Under the pieces are notes generated by a model. That model was not told where the DNA came from, made no database searches, and worked only from the letters and a program-made list of their open reading frames with translations. This document shows, in pieces, positions 23,471-36,221 of a stretch of DNA of 64,000 nucleotides. Location: positions 15,825,684 through 15,889,683 of the forward strand of contig CM046350.1 in assembly GCA_025403435.1 (NCBI GenBank), written 5' to 3'. Source of the stretch: Artocarpus heterophyllus (taxonomy: Eukaryota > Streptophyta > Magnoliopsida > Rosales > Moraceae). How positions within the stretch are numbered: the first letter of the stretch is position 1; each line of letters opens with the position of its first letter. The translations under genes were made by a program, and so were the position numbers.

Positions 23471-24952
23471 GAGTGGGGTATGCACAGTCCAATCCGGTCT
23501 CGAACCGCCAGGTTTTTGGAACCAAACTCTTTGTTTGGCGGTTTGGAAAAAATGAGACTGCACCACACTGTTTAACATTTGGGATCGCATCGGGCTGTTC
23601 TTCGATTTGAATCGTAGTTTAGGACGTGTTTGGACTATTTTTTTGTGATTTTTAATATTAGATTTTATTCTTTCGAAACTTTAAATATCTAAGAAACTAA
23701 AAACAACATTCTCAAAGAAAAACAAAAATACCAAGCAACAAAAACAAAACACAACATACACGTGGATTGCCATTTTTTTTTTATGAAGAAAGTAGGAAAG
23801 ATGATCTGTCTGTTTATTGTCTTATTACTTGGTTATCATTGAATAAAAAGCTCATTTATTTGTTATTACTTGTTTGCTTAGGAAGACGGAATATTGGTGA
23901 TTATTCTTCATGCTATACAATTGTGCAGCTGTTTGTGTTATTAAGTGTATACTTGGAACACACTATATGACAACTATGTAATGCAGAGGACAAGCTTATG
24001 TCTCTATGTTCAGAGTTTAATGTTTCTACAGTTTTATTAATGATTTATTATTTTCCTTTCTTGTTAAAAAAATAAATAAATAAAACACAACATAAAGGAT
24101 CTTTTTGGTATCACTTTTGTTTTTTGTTTTTTTAGGTAGAAAAACAAAAATATTTTCTCTTGTTTTGTTTTTATTTATTTAAAAAAATGTGTTTGGTAAC
24201 TCATATTTGTTTTTTGTTTTTAAAAATAAAAAACAAAAAAAAATGGTAATAAATTTTGTTACATATTTTTTAAAACAAACAAAAATGAAAATATTGTTAA
24301 CTTGTACTTTACTTTAAAATCGAAACGATGAGACAAGATCAGACCGATGACTTGAGTAGGGATTGGATTAGGACCGAGGCCAGGCTCGAAGTCAAGATCG
24401 CTCTAAAAACTAGGATTGGGATTAGCGTCGAACCAACCAATAGAGGCTGAGGCCAGAATTGAACCAGACCAAATAAAGGCCAATAATAGGCCTCGTGATG
24501 TAAGAAAATTTACAGTAAATGCCACAATTCATATAACTTGTAGCAATAAACATCATTTTTTTAAGAATATAATTTCTTTTAAGTGTTGGTCAATATTAGA
24601 TTCTCTTAAAAAAAAAATTTTCCTTTTTATTTTATCCTAAAAATTAATTCTAAAACATTTATGTTGATTTTTTTCTTTTTTCTTTTTTCTTCTTTTTCTT
24701 TTTTCTCCTCTCTCTTCTCTGTCTTGGACGCCTCTTTCTCCTCACGTCATCTCTCTCCTTTTCCTTATCCTGTCTCCTTTCTCGCTCTCCTCTTTGGGCA
24801 AAATCTTCTATTTCCTTCTCTTCTGGAGTGACAGTTTTCCTCCACGTGACAGCTAACCGGTTGTTAGTCCAACATTCCACGCTCGTCATCTCCGGCGAAG
24901 AGATCGCACACAGTCGCAAACGGATCAAACTTCACGTGTAAACTCCATCGCG
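23471..24952. other. Intergenic, low-complexity DNA
   Basis: AT-rich sequence with T-runs and a pyrimidine-rich block (24660-24790). The stretches around 24100-24260 and 25140-25270 are roughly inverted to each other and may be arms of a decayed DNA transposon. No gene is supported. Confidence 0.4.
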
Positions 24953-25125
24953 AGCTTCACGTCTTCGTCGATGAAGAGCCGCTGTAAGCTTCGCGTCTCC
25001 GTCGATGAAGAGTCGTTGTGAGCTTCGCGTCTCCGTCGATGAGGAGACGCTGTGAGCTTTGCATCTCCGTCGATGAAGAGCTGCTATGCGCTTCACGTCT
25101 TTGTCGATGAAGAGCCGCCGATTTA
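24953..25125. repeat. Minisatellite, 34-bp unit, about five copies
   Basis: The motif agcttcgcgtctccgtcgat recurs with starts at 24953, 24987, 25021, 25055 and 25089, an exact 34-bp period with a few substitutions per unit. It is more GC-rich than the flanks. The period is not a multiple of three, so it is not a conserved protein repeat. Confidence 0.85.
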
Positions 25126-25860
25126 TTTTAAAAGTTGTTTAAAAAAATTTCGAAAACATCAAATTTTTGTTTTCAGAATTTTTAAAAAATGATAACTGAT
25201 TAAAAAAATGAAAAACAAAAACGAAAACTAACGAACATGTGTTCAAATGATACTCTCTTTTTTTGGTTTAAAAAAACGCAAAGTTGTTAAAAAAAACCGA
25301 TCCGGCCCAAAATAATTCAAAGCAAAATATAAATTATACAGTCATTCATTTCCTAAGTTTAATACAGTCATCTAAATTTGAAAATTTAAATATAATAATG
25401 CCATTCAAACTCCAAACGCTAAATAAACATAAAGTCTAAATAATACACGTAACTGATAAATAAATACAGATTAAAAATATTATCTATATATATATCATTT
25501 TTTAAAATTTTTAGATAAATGGTCTAATCCCATCCAAACACCAAACAAATATTTTGAAACTATACTGCTTAAAGAACCGTTTGGCCCGGTTTAGGACCAT
25601 TTTTAAACGGTCCAGTCACTGCCAGACTAGTCCGGTCTTGTGGTTGGGCTTTTTTATTTTTTATTTTTTGGCACAGCCCTAACTGTGAGTTCTTAAATTG
25701 TCAACACTACTTCTGTCATCCTAGTCCCGCAGGGGCAGAAAACCCATCACTAGGAACAATCACATATCTAGGCTACAACTAAAAAAAAGAAACTGATGAT
25801 TTACCAAAAAAAAAAAAGGATAAAACATTGATTTTTTTTAATTAAATAAGAAGAAAAGAA
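25126..25860. other. Intergenic
   Basis: AT-rich DNA between the minisatellite and the first NFD6-like repeat unit. I see nothing specific in it. Confidence 0.4.
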
Positions 25861-27339
25861 CGATCTCGGAGCAGAAGATAAGAGCATTATTTTCTTCATC
25901 ACTTGCTACTCACTAGCAAATGACACAAAGTTTACAATTGAAACTAGCTACTTCCAATTTCGGTATCTTGTGATATTTGACCGATTTCTATGTCATCACA
26001 AGGCCTGCAATTTCAATGCTCAACAGAACCAAAATAGTTCAATTTTTTTCTCCAGCAAAAACAACTGCCTTCAGTATCAATAAACAAACTATGATCTAAT
26101 CCATCAAAAATGAATGGAAAGAAATGCGATTGCCTCAATGCACCGTGTCCCAACAGAACAATCATCCATCTACAATGCAAGAAAAGAAACAAAATAAATT
26201 TTTACAAAAAGGATATTGTAGCATTTTGTCCACTGCCAACTAATTAAGAGGAAAAATATGATCTAGAAGTAGAAGATTGAAGTTTGAACAGAGGCATTAT
26301 TTTCTTCATTGCTTGCTACTCGCTAGCAAGTAGTACAAATGTTTACAACTGAAACTTTCAATGCGTTTTGAATAAAATAGAAACATGGCAAAGTCTCCAA
26401 AGCGTCAGCTAATATGAGCAATCATCAGAGCCCTAATTGAAAAAACAGCCAGAGTCAAAAGAGTAAAAATAAACAAATAAACCAATAATCAAAGGAGTAG
26501 AAAGAATCAGGGATGAAAATGCCGGCTATATTGAAAAAATCAAGTTCATCTTCAATGCAAAGACCAAAAACAAAAGAACAATATAGAAGTAGAAAGAAAC
26601 TTAATCATGACCTCAAAGCATATCTCAGTTTGGCAGCAAACTCCAATATGACAATTACCTACGAATCTTGATCCCAAAAGTGGCCAATTATTAGCAATAA
26701 TGTAGAAAATATCATTTCAACCAAAATGGAGAAAAAAACTACATTCGCTAAAAGTTATTCAGTTCTTAAGAAATAAGTTTATCTCACTACTGTGTGACCC
26801 ATAACAAACCATCTAACTTCTTTGCCTTTTCCAGACCTGATTGCTCCTTACTTCATGCACTCAGCTCGTGATTTATATTCACTGTGACAAACCCAATCCC
26901 AATTGACCTCTTTATGTAGTCCTTTTCCCCCCTTAGCATTCCTAGTCCTTATACTCATCCCTGTACAAATTCTCATTGCTTTGCCAAAAATTATTGCTCA
27001 AAGGTGAACAACTGATTAGAAAACATGACTAAAAGAGTTACTCTCTATATTTGGCATGAAACAAGAACTGCGTTTCGAACAAAACCAAATGCATGTATGT
27101 ATGCAGTTCCAAAAGAACTAACAAGTGAGGAAACAATAAAAATCATTAGTCATCCTCCCTTAAAAAAAAAAAAAAAAAGAAAGAAAGAAAAAAGAAGAAG
27201 AAAAAAGTCATGAAAATTCATTCCAAAATTTCATGTACAATTTTAGCTCTTGTCTGCTTATAGAATAATTGGAATTTTTTTCACCACCTTGTTTTAGGGC
27301 GTGAGAACATTAGTTTTTGCTCGACCATTCTGATATTCA
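25861..27339 (-). other. 3' flank / UTR region of NFD6-like copy 1
   Basis: This block is shared with 32600-33765 (copy 2) and with 39840-40661 plus 50139-50529 (copy 3). A landmark is the string tgcctcaa followed by caacagaacaatcat. Because it was duplicated with the genes it is probably 3' UTR with possible UTR introns. Within copy 1 a stretch of about 110 bp (25861-25960) is repeated at about 26260-26370, a local tandem duplication. Confidence 0.5.
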
Positions 27340-28693
27340 TCATACATCATCATTGCAATCTGAGCGAATACAACAAACAGTATTATCTTATATGATTACG
27401 CTAGCATGAATACAAGTGACAAGACAAAAGAACCAGATAGAAAACAAAAACTTATGAAAAAAAGCTGTTCACGAACAAGATAAGGTAACATGTTGCTATG
27501 CGAAAATGCAAAACCCAATTTTTCATTTTTTTTTTGAAATTTTCCTTCCGCTTCACCCTACAATCTTTAGAAGGGAGGAAACTATGACTTTTGTCAAGTA
27601 GGTGCCCATTAGAAGATTTGAAGCAAACCATAACCTCATCATTCCAACCAACACCACTTGGGTACAAAAGCCGATTTTTCACAACAATGTTAACCAGCTG
27701 GTCATTTCATCTAGTTTATTAGAGCAAGCATTTTAAAACAATACACATCTATTTGCACGTAAAGCTAGTCCCGTTCTATATTCACACTTTTTCACATGCA
27801 AGATACCGGAAGGAATTCACTCAAACAAGCAAAAAAAGCCTTTTGGGTAGTAAAATCCCCAATAATACTTGTTAATTACAGATTTGACATCAAAATTTAT
27901 AAAAAAAAATTATAAAAATAATGCCTTGTTGATATTTTTACAGTTGATATACAGCAACCATAGAAACAATCACAAGGTGGTCCAACAAAATTTGGCCCAA
28001 AAACTAAGTTACCACTCAGCTAATAGCCAAGTAATTGAAACCGATTTTCCTTTTAACTATTTCCCTTCAGCATAGAATTATACCTAGCTGACACCCGACA
28101 ATAACAAAACAATAGCAGAGCAGTAATCATAATTATACGCGCACACACACACACACATAGAATCGTGCACAAAAAGCTCAAGTAGCAAGTAATTCATCAA
28201 GATATATACACAAGCGAACCAATTAGAATTCCATCATTATCAAAATTCAAAATTTTCAATAACAAGCTCAATTTAGAAAACCGAAATAGAAAATAAGAAG
28301 AAGAAAATACCTTCAGGATTCCAACTGTGGGTGCGGCAAGAGACGGAAAGCATAGAAGTGAGCAGTGCGGAGGCCGTTACGGTGTGATAAGGAAGCATCG
28401 ATTCTAGGCAGCGACTCGTCTCTATTGCCGACCTTCTTCCGCAGAAAAACAAACACAAAGGATAAGGATATACATATATGTATAGATATACGTCGTACAT
28501 TTGTTTATGTTCTGCATACGAAATGGGCGTGTTACCTGAATAAGGGGCGAGAGAGGCGGTTCTGATTTGGTTTGGGGATTCGGAACGGTGAAGACGGTGG
28601 TTTGGATCCCGCACCGGAGGAGATTCGGGATCTCAAGGCTGTTCTTCCGGCGGCGGATCGGAGGACAGACCTAGCGGCGGCGAAGGTCGACAT
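27340..28693 (-). CDS. NFD6-like small organellar protein, copy 1
   Basis: Coding exons 28693-28536, 28432-28311 and 27359-27340 give 99 aa. NFD6 (NUCLEAR FUSION DEFECTIVE 6) is a small mitochondrial/plastid protein needed for karyogamy in Arabidopsis; its biochemical role is unknown to me. The N-terminus [17 protein letters not shown] is rich in Ala, Arg and Ser and free of acidic residues, as in a mitochondrial presequence. [18 protein letters not shown] follows, then the family signature [21 protein letters not shown] and a WNPEDCNDDV tail. All introns are GT-AG; intron 1 is 103 bp and intron 2 is 951 bp. The tiny third exon encodes only the last six or so residues, and alternative last exons are common in this family. 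First of three tandem copies in the same orientation. Confidence 0.85.
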
Positions 28694-29234
28694 TTTTTAT
28701 TGATGTCTTGGGGTTTTAGGATTTGGAGCGGTCTCAAAGGGGTTTTTGCGCATTTGAGATTTCCACTATCAGGGCTCGCACTACAATTTGGACGGGGCCA
28801 GGGTCCACACGCATGGCAAATAAATTATGTGGCACACTACTTTTTTTACTGCTGTGTACCACCAATTCTTTTTTTTTTTTGTTCATATCAATTTTTTAAC
28901 TAGCTAAAATACCCATAGAAAAAAAAAAAATATTTACCTAACTCTAACCCAAAGTACTTATAATTAATTATACTTTATATTATTTAAAAATAATATATTT
29001 CATACTTTCTTATAAAAGTAAAATTAAAAAATAAATAAATAATGCCACATGAATGGTATTTCTCAAATTCCATGTTGAGCCCAGACATGGGCTATTACGA
29101 TCTGCATAAAGACTCGGGCTAGCCCGGCCCAAGCCCTGGGTTGGGCCTAGTGGCCTATATACAAAATTAGGTTAGGCTGTTTAAGGTTTTTAATGAAATG
29201 TTACCCTACATATCATGTCTTAAAAACTAAAAGC
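28694..29234. other. Upstream region of NFD6-like copy 1
   Basis: The first 60 bp (ggttttaggatttggag) are shared with the upstream region of copy 2 and belong to the duplicated unit, so they probably hold 5' UTR or promoter sequence. The rest is AT-rich with no gene seen. Confidence 0.45.
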
Positions 29235-30518
29235 TAGGGTTAATTTCATTTTTGATCATTGAATTATACAACTTGTCTTATTTTAACTCTTGAATTTTAA
29301 AACATAGCAAATTACACTCCTAAACTATTTAACTTGTCTTATTTTGACCCTTCTACAACTAAATCCGTTAGATATTAACGGAATTGAGCAATCATTTCAT
29401 TTTTTATCCCAAATTTATACAACTTGTCCCATTTTGGCCCCTGAATTTTAAATGTAGCAAATTACATTCTTAAACTATTTAACTTGTCTCATTTTGACCA
29501 TTCTGCAACTGAATCCGTTAAATATTAATGGAATTGAGCAAATAAGTTCACTTTTGAGCCCTAAACTATATAACTTATCCCATATTGACCCATAAACTTT
29601 AAACTATAACAAATCATACTTTTAAACTATGAAACTTGTCCTATGTTAACACTTCTGTTACTAAATTCATTAAATATTGACAAATTGAGCCACATATATA
29701 TGCACCTAATCAATAATTTATGAATCAACAATCAACATTAAATCTTTTGTAATTGAATTTCACACATCTCATACTTAGAAATAGGGAATTTAATAACAAA
29801 TATACATTTTTGTTGACTTAAAATTAACACGAATTTTGTGGTTTTTTTTAGCGAAGTATTAATTATTATGTCAGTGACATAATTTGCAACTACAAAATTT
29901 AGTCATAAAAATGACAAATACGTTACACAACAATATCTATGTGTCGTTTTTGTTATGTAACCATGTATCCAAGTGTTTTTTTTTTCCCTTATTTGTTCTT
30001 TTTTTTATTTTAATTCATTTTAAATCGTATGATGGAGGAAATTTGATAAAACTTCTTGAGCAAAAAAAATTAGCAAAACTTTTATCAACAAAATTAAAAA
30101 AAGAAGAAAAAATAGCACAACTTATATAAAAGATAAACGAGTTTAGATATTTGACCTCAAAAAATATATTGAAAACATATATAGAGCCAAAATGTCAAAT
30201 TAGTTATTTGTCTCAGTCTGTCAATATTTAATAAATTTAGTGATAAACGGGTCAAAAGGGAATAAGTTTCATAGTTTAAGAATGTGATTTGTTATAATTT
30301 AAAGTTTAGAGGTTAAAATAAGACAAGTAGCATAGTTTTAGGAATTAAAAGTGAAATTATTGGCTCAACTTCGTTAATATTTTACGCATATGGTAATGGA
30401 AGGGCTAAAATAGGAGAAGTTTAGTAGTTTAGGAGTGTGATTTGCTATGTTTTAGAGTTCAAGTTTCAAAATATGACAAGTTGTATAGTTAAAAGGCCAA
30501 AAAGTAAAATTAACCCTA
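29235..30518. mobile_element. Long-terminal-inverted-repeat fold-back element, 1.28 kb
   Basis: Both ends read tagggttaatttta/c going inward (29235 and, in reverse complement, 30518), and the two arms of about 450 bp are inverted copies through blocks such as acaacttgtc, aaacatagcaaat and attaacggaattgagc. Each arm contains 2-3 tandem subrepeats of about 120-150 bp. The element is flanked by aaaactaaaagc (29223-29234) and aaaactaatagc (30519-30530), a 12-bp direct repeat with one mismatch. There is no convincing ORF. Confidence 0.75.
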
Positions 30519-31458
30519 AAAACTAATAGCAAGTTATATTGGAAGTTTTTTTTTTAAGGTAAGTTATAGTAGAAGTTTTTTTTTTTTAGGTAAGTTAGAG
30601 TAGAAGTTTTGAGAAAGCAAGTATATAGCATTTTTAAACAAATCAGCATGAGAAATCGATTAAAAACCCCGAAGATACCGCAACAACAGGTTTGACACCT
30701 TTTTTCTTCTTCTTCTCTTTCAACCTTGTTACTTTCTCTTTCTCTCCTTCTTTCTCCACTAGCTTTATGGTTCCTTCACCTGTTCTGGTCGGAGATGGAG
30801 GAACTCGGACCGACGTGCATACCTCGGAGGTCGCCAAACGTCATTGGCTGGGCGACTCCAATATCGAATCTCACGATCTTCCGAACCATGCTACGTTTAA
30901 CTGCGATGTTATCCAAAGAATCTACCACGGAAAGGTCTCAAATGGCATGCTTTATAAGAACAACAACTCCTCGCTGAGAACAACCCTCTTCCAAATCATG
31001 AAGAGGTCAAGAGTTTGTACATTGTTGATACTTTCAGATGAAGGTCAAACTTGAGTGGAATCAATGACGGAAGGAGAAACTTCTATGATGATCGATTAGC
31101 TCATGAAATTTCGTTTTCAAAAACCTGTTTGATGTCTCAACATCACGGTCCATAATGTTGGCCCATGAATCATGCAACCCACTGGCACCACCCCCCCCAA
31201 CCCCAACCAAAAGAAAAAAAAAGATTCAGTTTCTGTCATTAGATTGTGTGTTGGCCCAATTGTTTGCTATATATAAAAATGTTTTTAACCTTAGCCAAAC
31301 ACAGTTTTACTTCTCTCGTATACCAAAAAAAAGGTCTCAGAATAACCAAACGCAGTTTCATGAAAATAGTTGAAGTAGCATTGCAAAAAATTCTCATTTC
31401 CATAGCAAAACAATTTTGAAGAAACTCCCAAATATACCCTCTCTTTTTTTAAGGCCAA
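30519..31458. other. Spacer with duplicated non-coding block
   Basis: The stretch 30880-31150 is homologous to 38825-39130 (shared landmarks accatgctacgtt, aacaactc, cttccaaatcatgaag, atctcatgaaat), so it belongs to the segmental duplication that made NFD6-like copies 2 and 3. Any coding capacity is broken by stops and indels between the copies. The remainder is unremarkable. Confidence 0.5.
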
Positions 31459-31972
31459 TATGCCCCCCAGCCAATGGAAACCTCCTGAAGGGACAGAGTT
31501 GAAATCAGATGTTGATGCGTCTGTCTTTCCTCTTGCTGATCAAGTAGGATTGGGGGGCCTTATTAGAGATGCAACAGGTTCCGTACTTTGTTCCTTTGCA
31601 AAGTGCATCTCTGGCTCTTTCAGAATCCTCTCTGCAGAATGTATGGCAGTGCGTTAAGGACTAACGTTTGCTAAAGCCAATGATTTACGTGTCTCCCTGA
31701 TAGAGATAGATTGCTCTTCAGTACCCAAAGTTATCAAGGAACCAGCCTCTCTAGCTGTAGAAGAGCCCATTGTATCTGACAATTAGATTACTAATGTCTG
31801 AAGCAGGTTTTGGCAATTAGGACTATATTGCGCGGGAGTGCAATGCAGCTGCCCACGCTCTTGCTCAATATGCTTTCAATATCAATTTAGACTTGTGCTT
31901 GCTGGAAGAATATCCAGATTGCATTACTGAAATTACTGAAATTGTAAGTGCCAATATGGCTGGTATTTAATG
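31459..31972 (+). pseudogene. Plant RNase H-like (RVT_3) fragment from a LINE-type element
   Basis: The translation from 31460 reads WKPPEGTELKSDVDASVF, then GLGGLIRDATGSVLCSFAKC and AECMAVR, the start of the RNase H-like domain common at the C-terminus of plant non-LTR elements. A stop follows at 31655, but the next frames continue the family (GLTFAKAND-, -SLIEIDCSS-, ECNAAAHALAQYAF) to about 31970. It is a decayed fragment with several stops and frame changes. No RT domain is adjacent. Confidence 0.7.
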
Positions 31973-31995
31973 GATCTCTTCCATTTCATTTTCAA

Positions 31996-32042
31996 ATACA
32001 TACATACATACATACACACACACACATATATATATATATATA
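31996..32042. repeat. Compound microsatellite (TACA)n(CA)n(TA)n
   Basis: About five tacata units run into (ca)n and then (ta)n. It lies directly after the RNase H fragment and could mark the tail of that retroposon. Confidence 0.8.
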
Positions 32043-33765
32043 TCCTCTGTATCTTTAGTGCTATTTGGAGGAGAAAAGGGCAAGGTATGCATATGCAAAA
32101 CGTGGAGGGGACCCCTTTTAACGGGACCAAAACAAAAAAAAAAAAACAAATTGTTGATTTTTCAGCAGATTGTTTAATTTCTTTTGTTGAGTACTTTTGG
32201 ACAGAAAACCTTTTGAACAAGTTCGATATGATACTGAAGTAGAAGTTAGAACAGTTAAGAAAGAAAAGCACAGCGAAAGAAAAGAGAGGAAGGGAAAAGA
32301 AATTAGGTTAAAAGAATAGAAAAAATGTAGAATTCAGAGAGAGAGAGAAGGAGAAAGAAGAGGGGGGTAATGCAGTTGTTCGATATCATTGATAAAGTTT
32401 GAATTGCGATAACATTGTATAGCCACATTTATAGGAAAAACGAATAACAAGAGAAACAAACAAATACCTCGAACTACCCAAATGTCAGCAATGAGAAAGT
32501 TGCTGAAATAGTTTTAAAAACTTATTCGAACTTTCTAAGATATTAGAAGAATAAAATTAATACAAAACAATTGTACTTTCTATATTTGCAACTAAAATAA
32601 CTGCAAAAACTACTATGGCGTTCCTCATCAACCGCCTTCAGTAACTGTTACAAAGTCGGATTTAATCCATGAAAAAATGGAAAGAAATACGATTGCCTCA
32701 ACGAACTGCGCCCCAACAGAGCAATCATGTATCTACAATGCAAGAAAAGAAACAAAAAAATGTTTACAAACTAATCGCTAGTAAATAGTACAAAGGTTCC
32801 CAACTGAAACGTCTAAAATGCATTGAATAAATTAGCAACATAGCAAGTCTCCAAAACGTCAGCTAATATGATCAATCATCAGACCCTAATTGAAAAAACA
32901 GCCAGAGTCAAATAAATGAATAAATAACAAACCAATAATCAAGGGAGTAGAAAGAACTATGGATGAAAAAAGCTGGCTATATTTGAAAAATCAAGTTCAT
33001 CTTCAATGTATAGAACAATGTAAAGGTTGAAAGAAATAATGACCTCAAAGCAAATCTCTTATATCTCAGTTTGGCAGCAAACTCCAATATGACAATTACC
33101 TACGTATCTTGATCCCAAAAGTGGCCATTATCAGCAATAATCTTTAAAATATCATTTCAACCAAAATGGAGAAAAAACTATGTACTGTAAAAGTTAAAAA
33201 GACCATAAGAAATAAGTTATCTTCACTCTTGTATAAAGAAACCATTAAAAACCACCTAATTTCTTAGCCTTTTCCAGAGCTGATTGCTTTCTACATATGT
33301 ACTGAGCCAGTGATCTGTATTCACTGTAACAAAACCAATCCAATTAACGTCTATGTAGTTTCTTTTCACCTCCTTAACTTTCCTAGGACTTATCCCTCAC
33401 CAAGTTCTCATTGCTTTTCTGAAAACTATTGCTTGGAGGTGATGAATACAATGAGATTTTCAAAACAATCGATTTGAAGACATTACTACAAAAGTTATTC
33501 TCCTTAGGCATGAAACAAGAGAAAAATACGTTCGAACTGAACAAAACAGGCAAGCATGCATGCAATCACAAAAGAACTACAACAAGTGATGAAAATGAAA
33601 ATATCATCAATTCAAACAACAACAAAAAACATCATTGATATTTACTTCAGAAATTTTATGTACCATTTTATTTCCTGTCTACTTATAGAATAATTCGAAT
33701 TTTTCTTTTTTACCACCTTGTTCTAGGGCGCAAGAAGATTAGTTTTCGCTCGACCATTCTGATAT
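32043..33765 (-). other. 3' flank of NFD6-like copy 2
   Basis: The parts 32060-32420 and 32640-33765 match the regions 3' of copy 3 (39490-39780 and 39850 onward), and the latter part also matches copy 1. They are probably 3' UTR and downstream sequence of the duplicated gene. No independent gene is supported. Confidence 0.5.
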
Positions 33766-34795
33766 TCACCTTACATCATCATTGCAATCTGGGTGAATAC
33801 AACAAAACATAGTATTATCTTGTATGATTACGTTAGCATGAATACAAGTGAGAAAATAAAAGGACCAAAGAGAACAAAAACTTACGAAAAGCACTGTTCT
33901 AAAACCAATGTAACGTAAACATATAGCTATGCCATAACGCAAAACCCAATTTTTGCACAACAATGCTGGTCAGGTGGTCATGTCATCAGGCATATCAAAG
34001 CGAGCATTTTCCAAAATTAACATTTGTTTGTGGACATCACACAATTTGGTATCTAAATATACAAAAATAATAATAATGATACCTTGTTAACAATTTAAAG
34101 GTGATATTAGGTATCCAATAAAAAAATCATACCTAATTAATAATTTAAAGTTGATATACGGCAACCACGGAAAAAATCCAAGGAAAATAGCCAAGTATGT
34201 TAAACCAGTTTAACAACAATACATAACCATCACCACTAAAGAACCATACACACACAAAAAAGAGAGAGAGAGCACAAAAAGGGCATGTAATTCATCAATG
34301 TACGAAAATTGACCAATTCGAATTCCGCCATTATCATAATCCAAACTTTTCAATTATCAAAGGATAAGCTCAATTTGGAAAACCGCAATGGAAAATAAGA
34401 AGAAGGGAATACCTTCAGGATTCCAACTGTGGGTGCGGCAAGAGACGTAAAGCTTAGAAGTGAGCAGCGCGGAGGCTGTTGCTGTGTGATAAGGAAGCAT
34501 AGATTCTAGGCAGCGACTCGTCTCTATGGCCGACCTTCTTTCGCAGCAAAAAAATCACAAACGATAAGGATATACATATAAGTGTATCTATACGACGTAT
34601 ATTTGTTTATGTTCTGCATATGAAATGGGCGTATTACCTGAATGAGGGACGAGAGAGGGGTTTCTGATTCGGTTTCGGGATACGGAACGGTGAAGACGAG
34701 GGTTTGGATCTGGCGCCGGTGGATATTGGGGAGCCCAAGGTGGCTCTACCGGCGGCAGATCGGAAGACAGACCTAGCGGCGGCGAAGGTCGACAT
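33766..34795 (-). CDS. NFD6-like small organellar protein, copy 2
   Basis: Coding exons 34795-34638, 34534-34413 and 33788-33766 give 100 aa. It has the same design as copy 1: an Arg/Ala-rich targeting segment starting MSTFAAARSVFRSAAGRATLG, FRIPKPNQKPLSRPSFR, the [19 protein letters not shown] core and the tail WNPEDCNDDVR. One core residue differs: TSMLSVS of copies 1 and 3 is TSKLYVS here, placing a lysine inside a hydrophobic stretch. Introns are short (103 and 624 bp) with GT-AG ends. Upstream non-coding sequence is also shared with copy 1, so the promoter was probably duplicated too. Confidence 0.84.
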
Positions 34796-36221
34796 TTTCT
34801 GCTTATGTTTTAGGGTTTTAGGATTTGGAGTGGTTTCGTACAGGGGTTTTGCGTATGTGGGAGCTCCACCGGGCACGCGCTCGCATTAAATTTACAGGCC
34901 ATTTGTTTTTATTCTTAGACTTGTAAAAAATATTTTTACATATTTTTTAAAATAAAAATTTTTAAAACATTTTTAGTATAATTTTTTAAAATTTTTTATT
35001 TTTTAAAATAAAAATATTATCACTTATTTTAAAAACAATACAAAATAGTCCCAATTCTTTTCTTTTGTTTCTTTTTTTCGTTTTTAACGTTTAAGATTTG
35101 ACACCTAATTTTTATGATTATTTTTGGGCTTAGTTTCATAGATACACTTAAACTATAGACCTTATGTTATCTTGCTCCAAGTTTAAATCATTGTACCCTT
35201 CAATTATATAAAACCATTCAAAATGCTCATTTGGTCCAAATGCATTTATAATACTAAAGCAAGATTGGAATGCTCTAAAAATAATTTCATAAATGACTCT
35301 CAAATAATGAACCTTATGTCAACTTGTACTCTATTTTTTTTCCTTGTTAATTTAACTTTTTTAATACTTTATATTACTTTTTTTTTACTTTTTTTTTAGT
35401 ATGGTAGTCTTTATTTTATTTATGCTCTTTATATTTAATTATCTTGACGTGTAGATAGTATTATCAAACTACACATGTGGTCTCCATTTTGTAGGACTTG
35501 TTGCGATCGCCTTCTCTTTAACTATCAAACCTATGGGAAGTGTAATTCATGTGCGACTGCCTATGCTTGTTTATTTTTCTTTATAAGAAGGGTGTGTTTA
35601 CTTTGCATAAAAAAGGCAACCAGCGATTCTCTTTTTCTTTAAATAATATATTTATTTATAAATCTGTAATGAGAGTTTTGTAGACCCTACATAATATATA
35701 AAATGAGTAAAGGGAATACCAATCCTCTCATACCCTTTAATATTGATTCCTTATCAAAGAAAATAAATATCATGTTTACTTAGATGTATAAATTCAAATA
35801 TTATTATTTAATATCTATTAGTTATGTAAAAAAGAGATTTTAGTTATTATATTGAATAAAATCCTCATTCTTAAATAAATAAACGCTAAAAAAGGAATAC
35901 AATTATTTTTCATTGCAATATCAAATGATTAAGTATACACTAAAAAGGAAAGAAATAATACCCACTCTAATTATTTTACTTTCTAATACCATTATCTTTT
36001 TCTTTACATTTATTTATGATTTGGTAAATATGCCCATGGAGTTAAATGCAACTACTCACTCTACTTACTCTTTTTTGTAAGAAATAATTGCATTCAACAT
36101 TACAACCCACACCACACCACTTATCATTTGACATGTGGCACAACAGTAGTAGATTGTCCACATCACCTTGCCTTTTATTCAATCTCTATTTTGCTCTTGA
36201 TTAATTATTTTAGTATTCTAC
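34796..36221. other. Intergenic, AT-rich
   Basis: After about 90 bp shared with the upstream region of copy 1 this is AT-rich DNA with many homopolymer runs. I see no gene or named element in it. Confidence 0.45.

Noticed and set aside
24659..24928. Minus-strand ORF with a long Lys/Arg/Glu-rich tract
   Set aside because: It is produced by a pyrimidine-rich low-complexity stretch and has no domain or conserved start.
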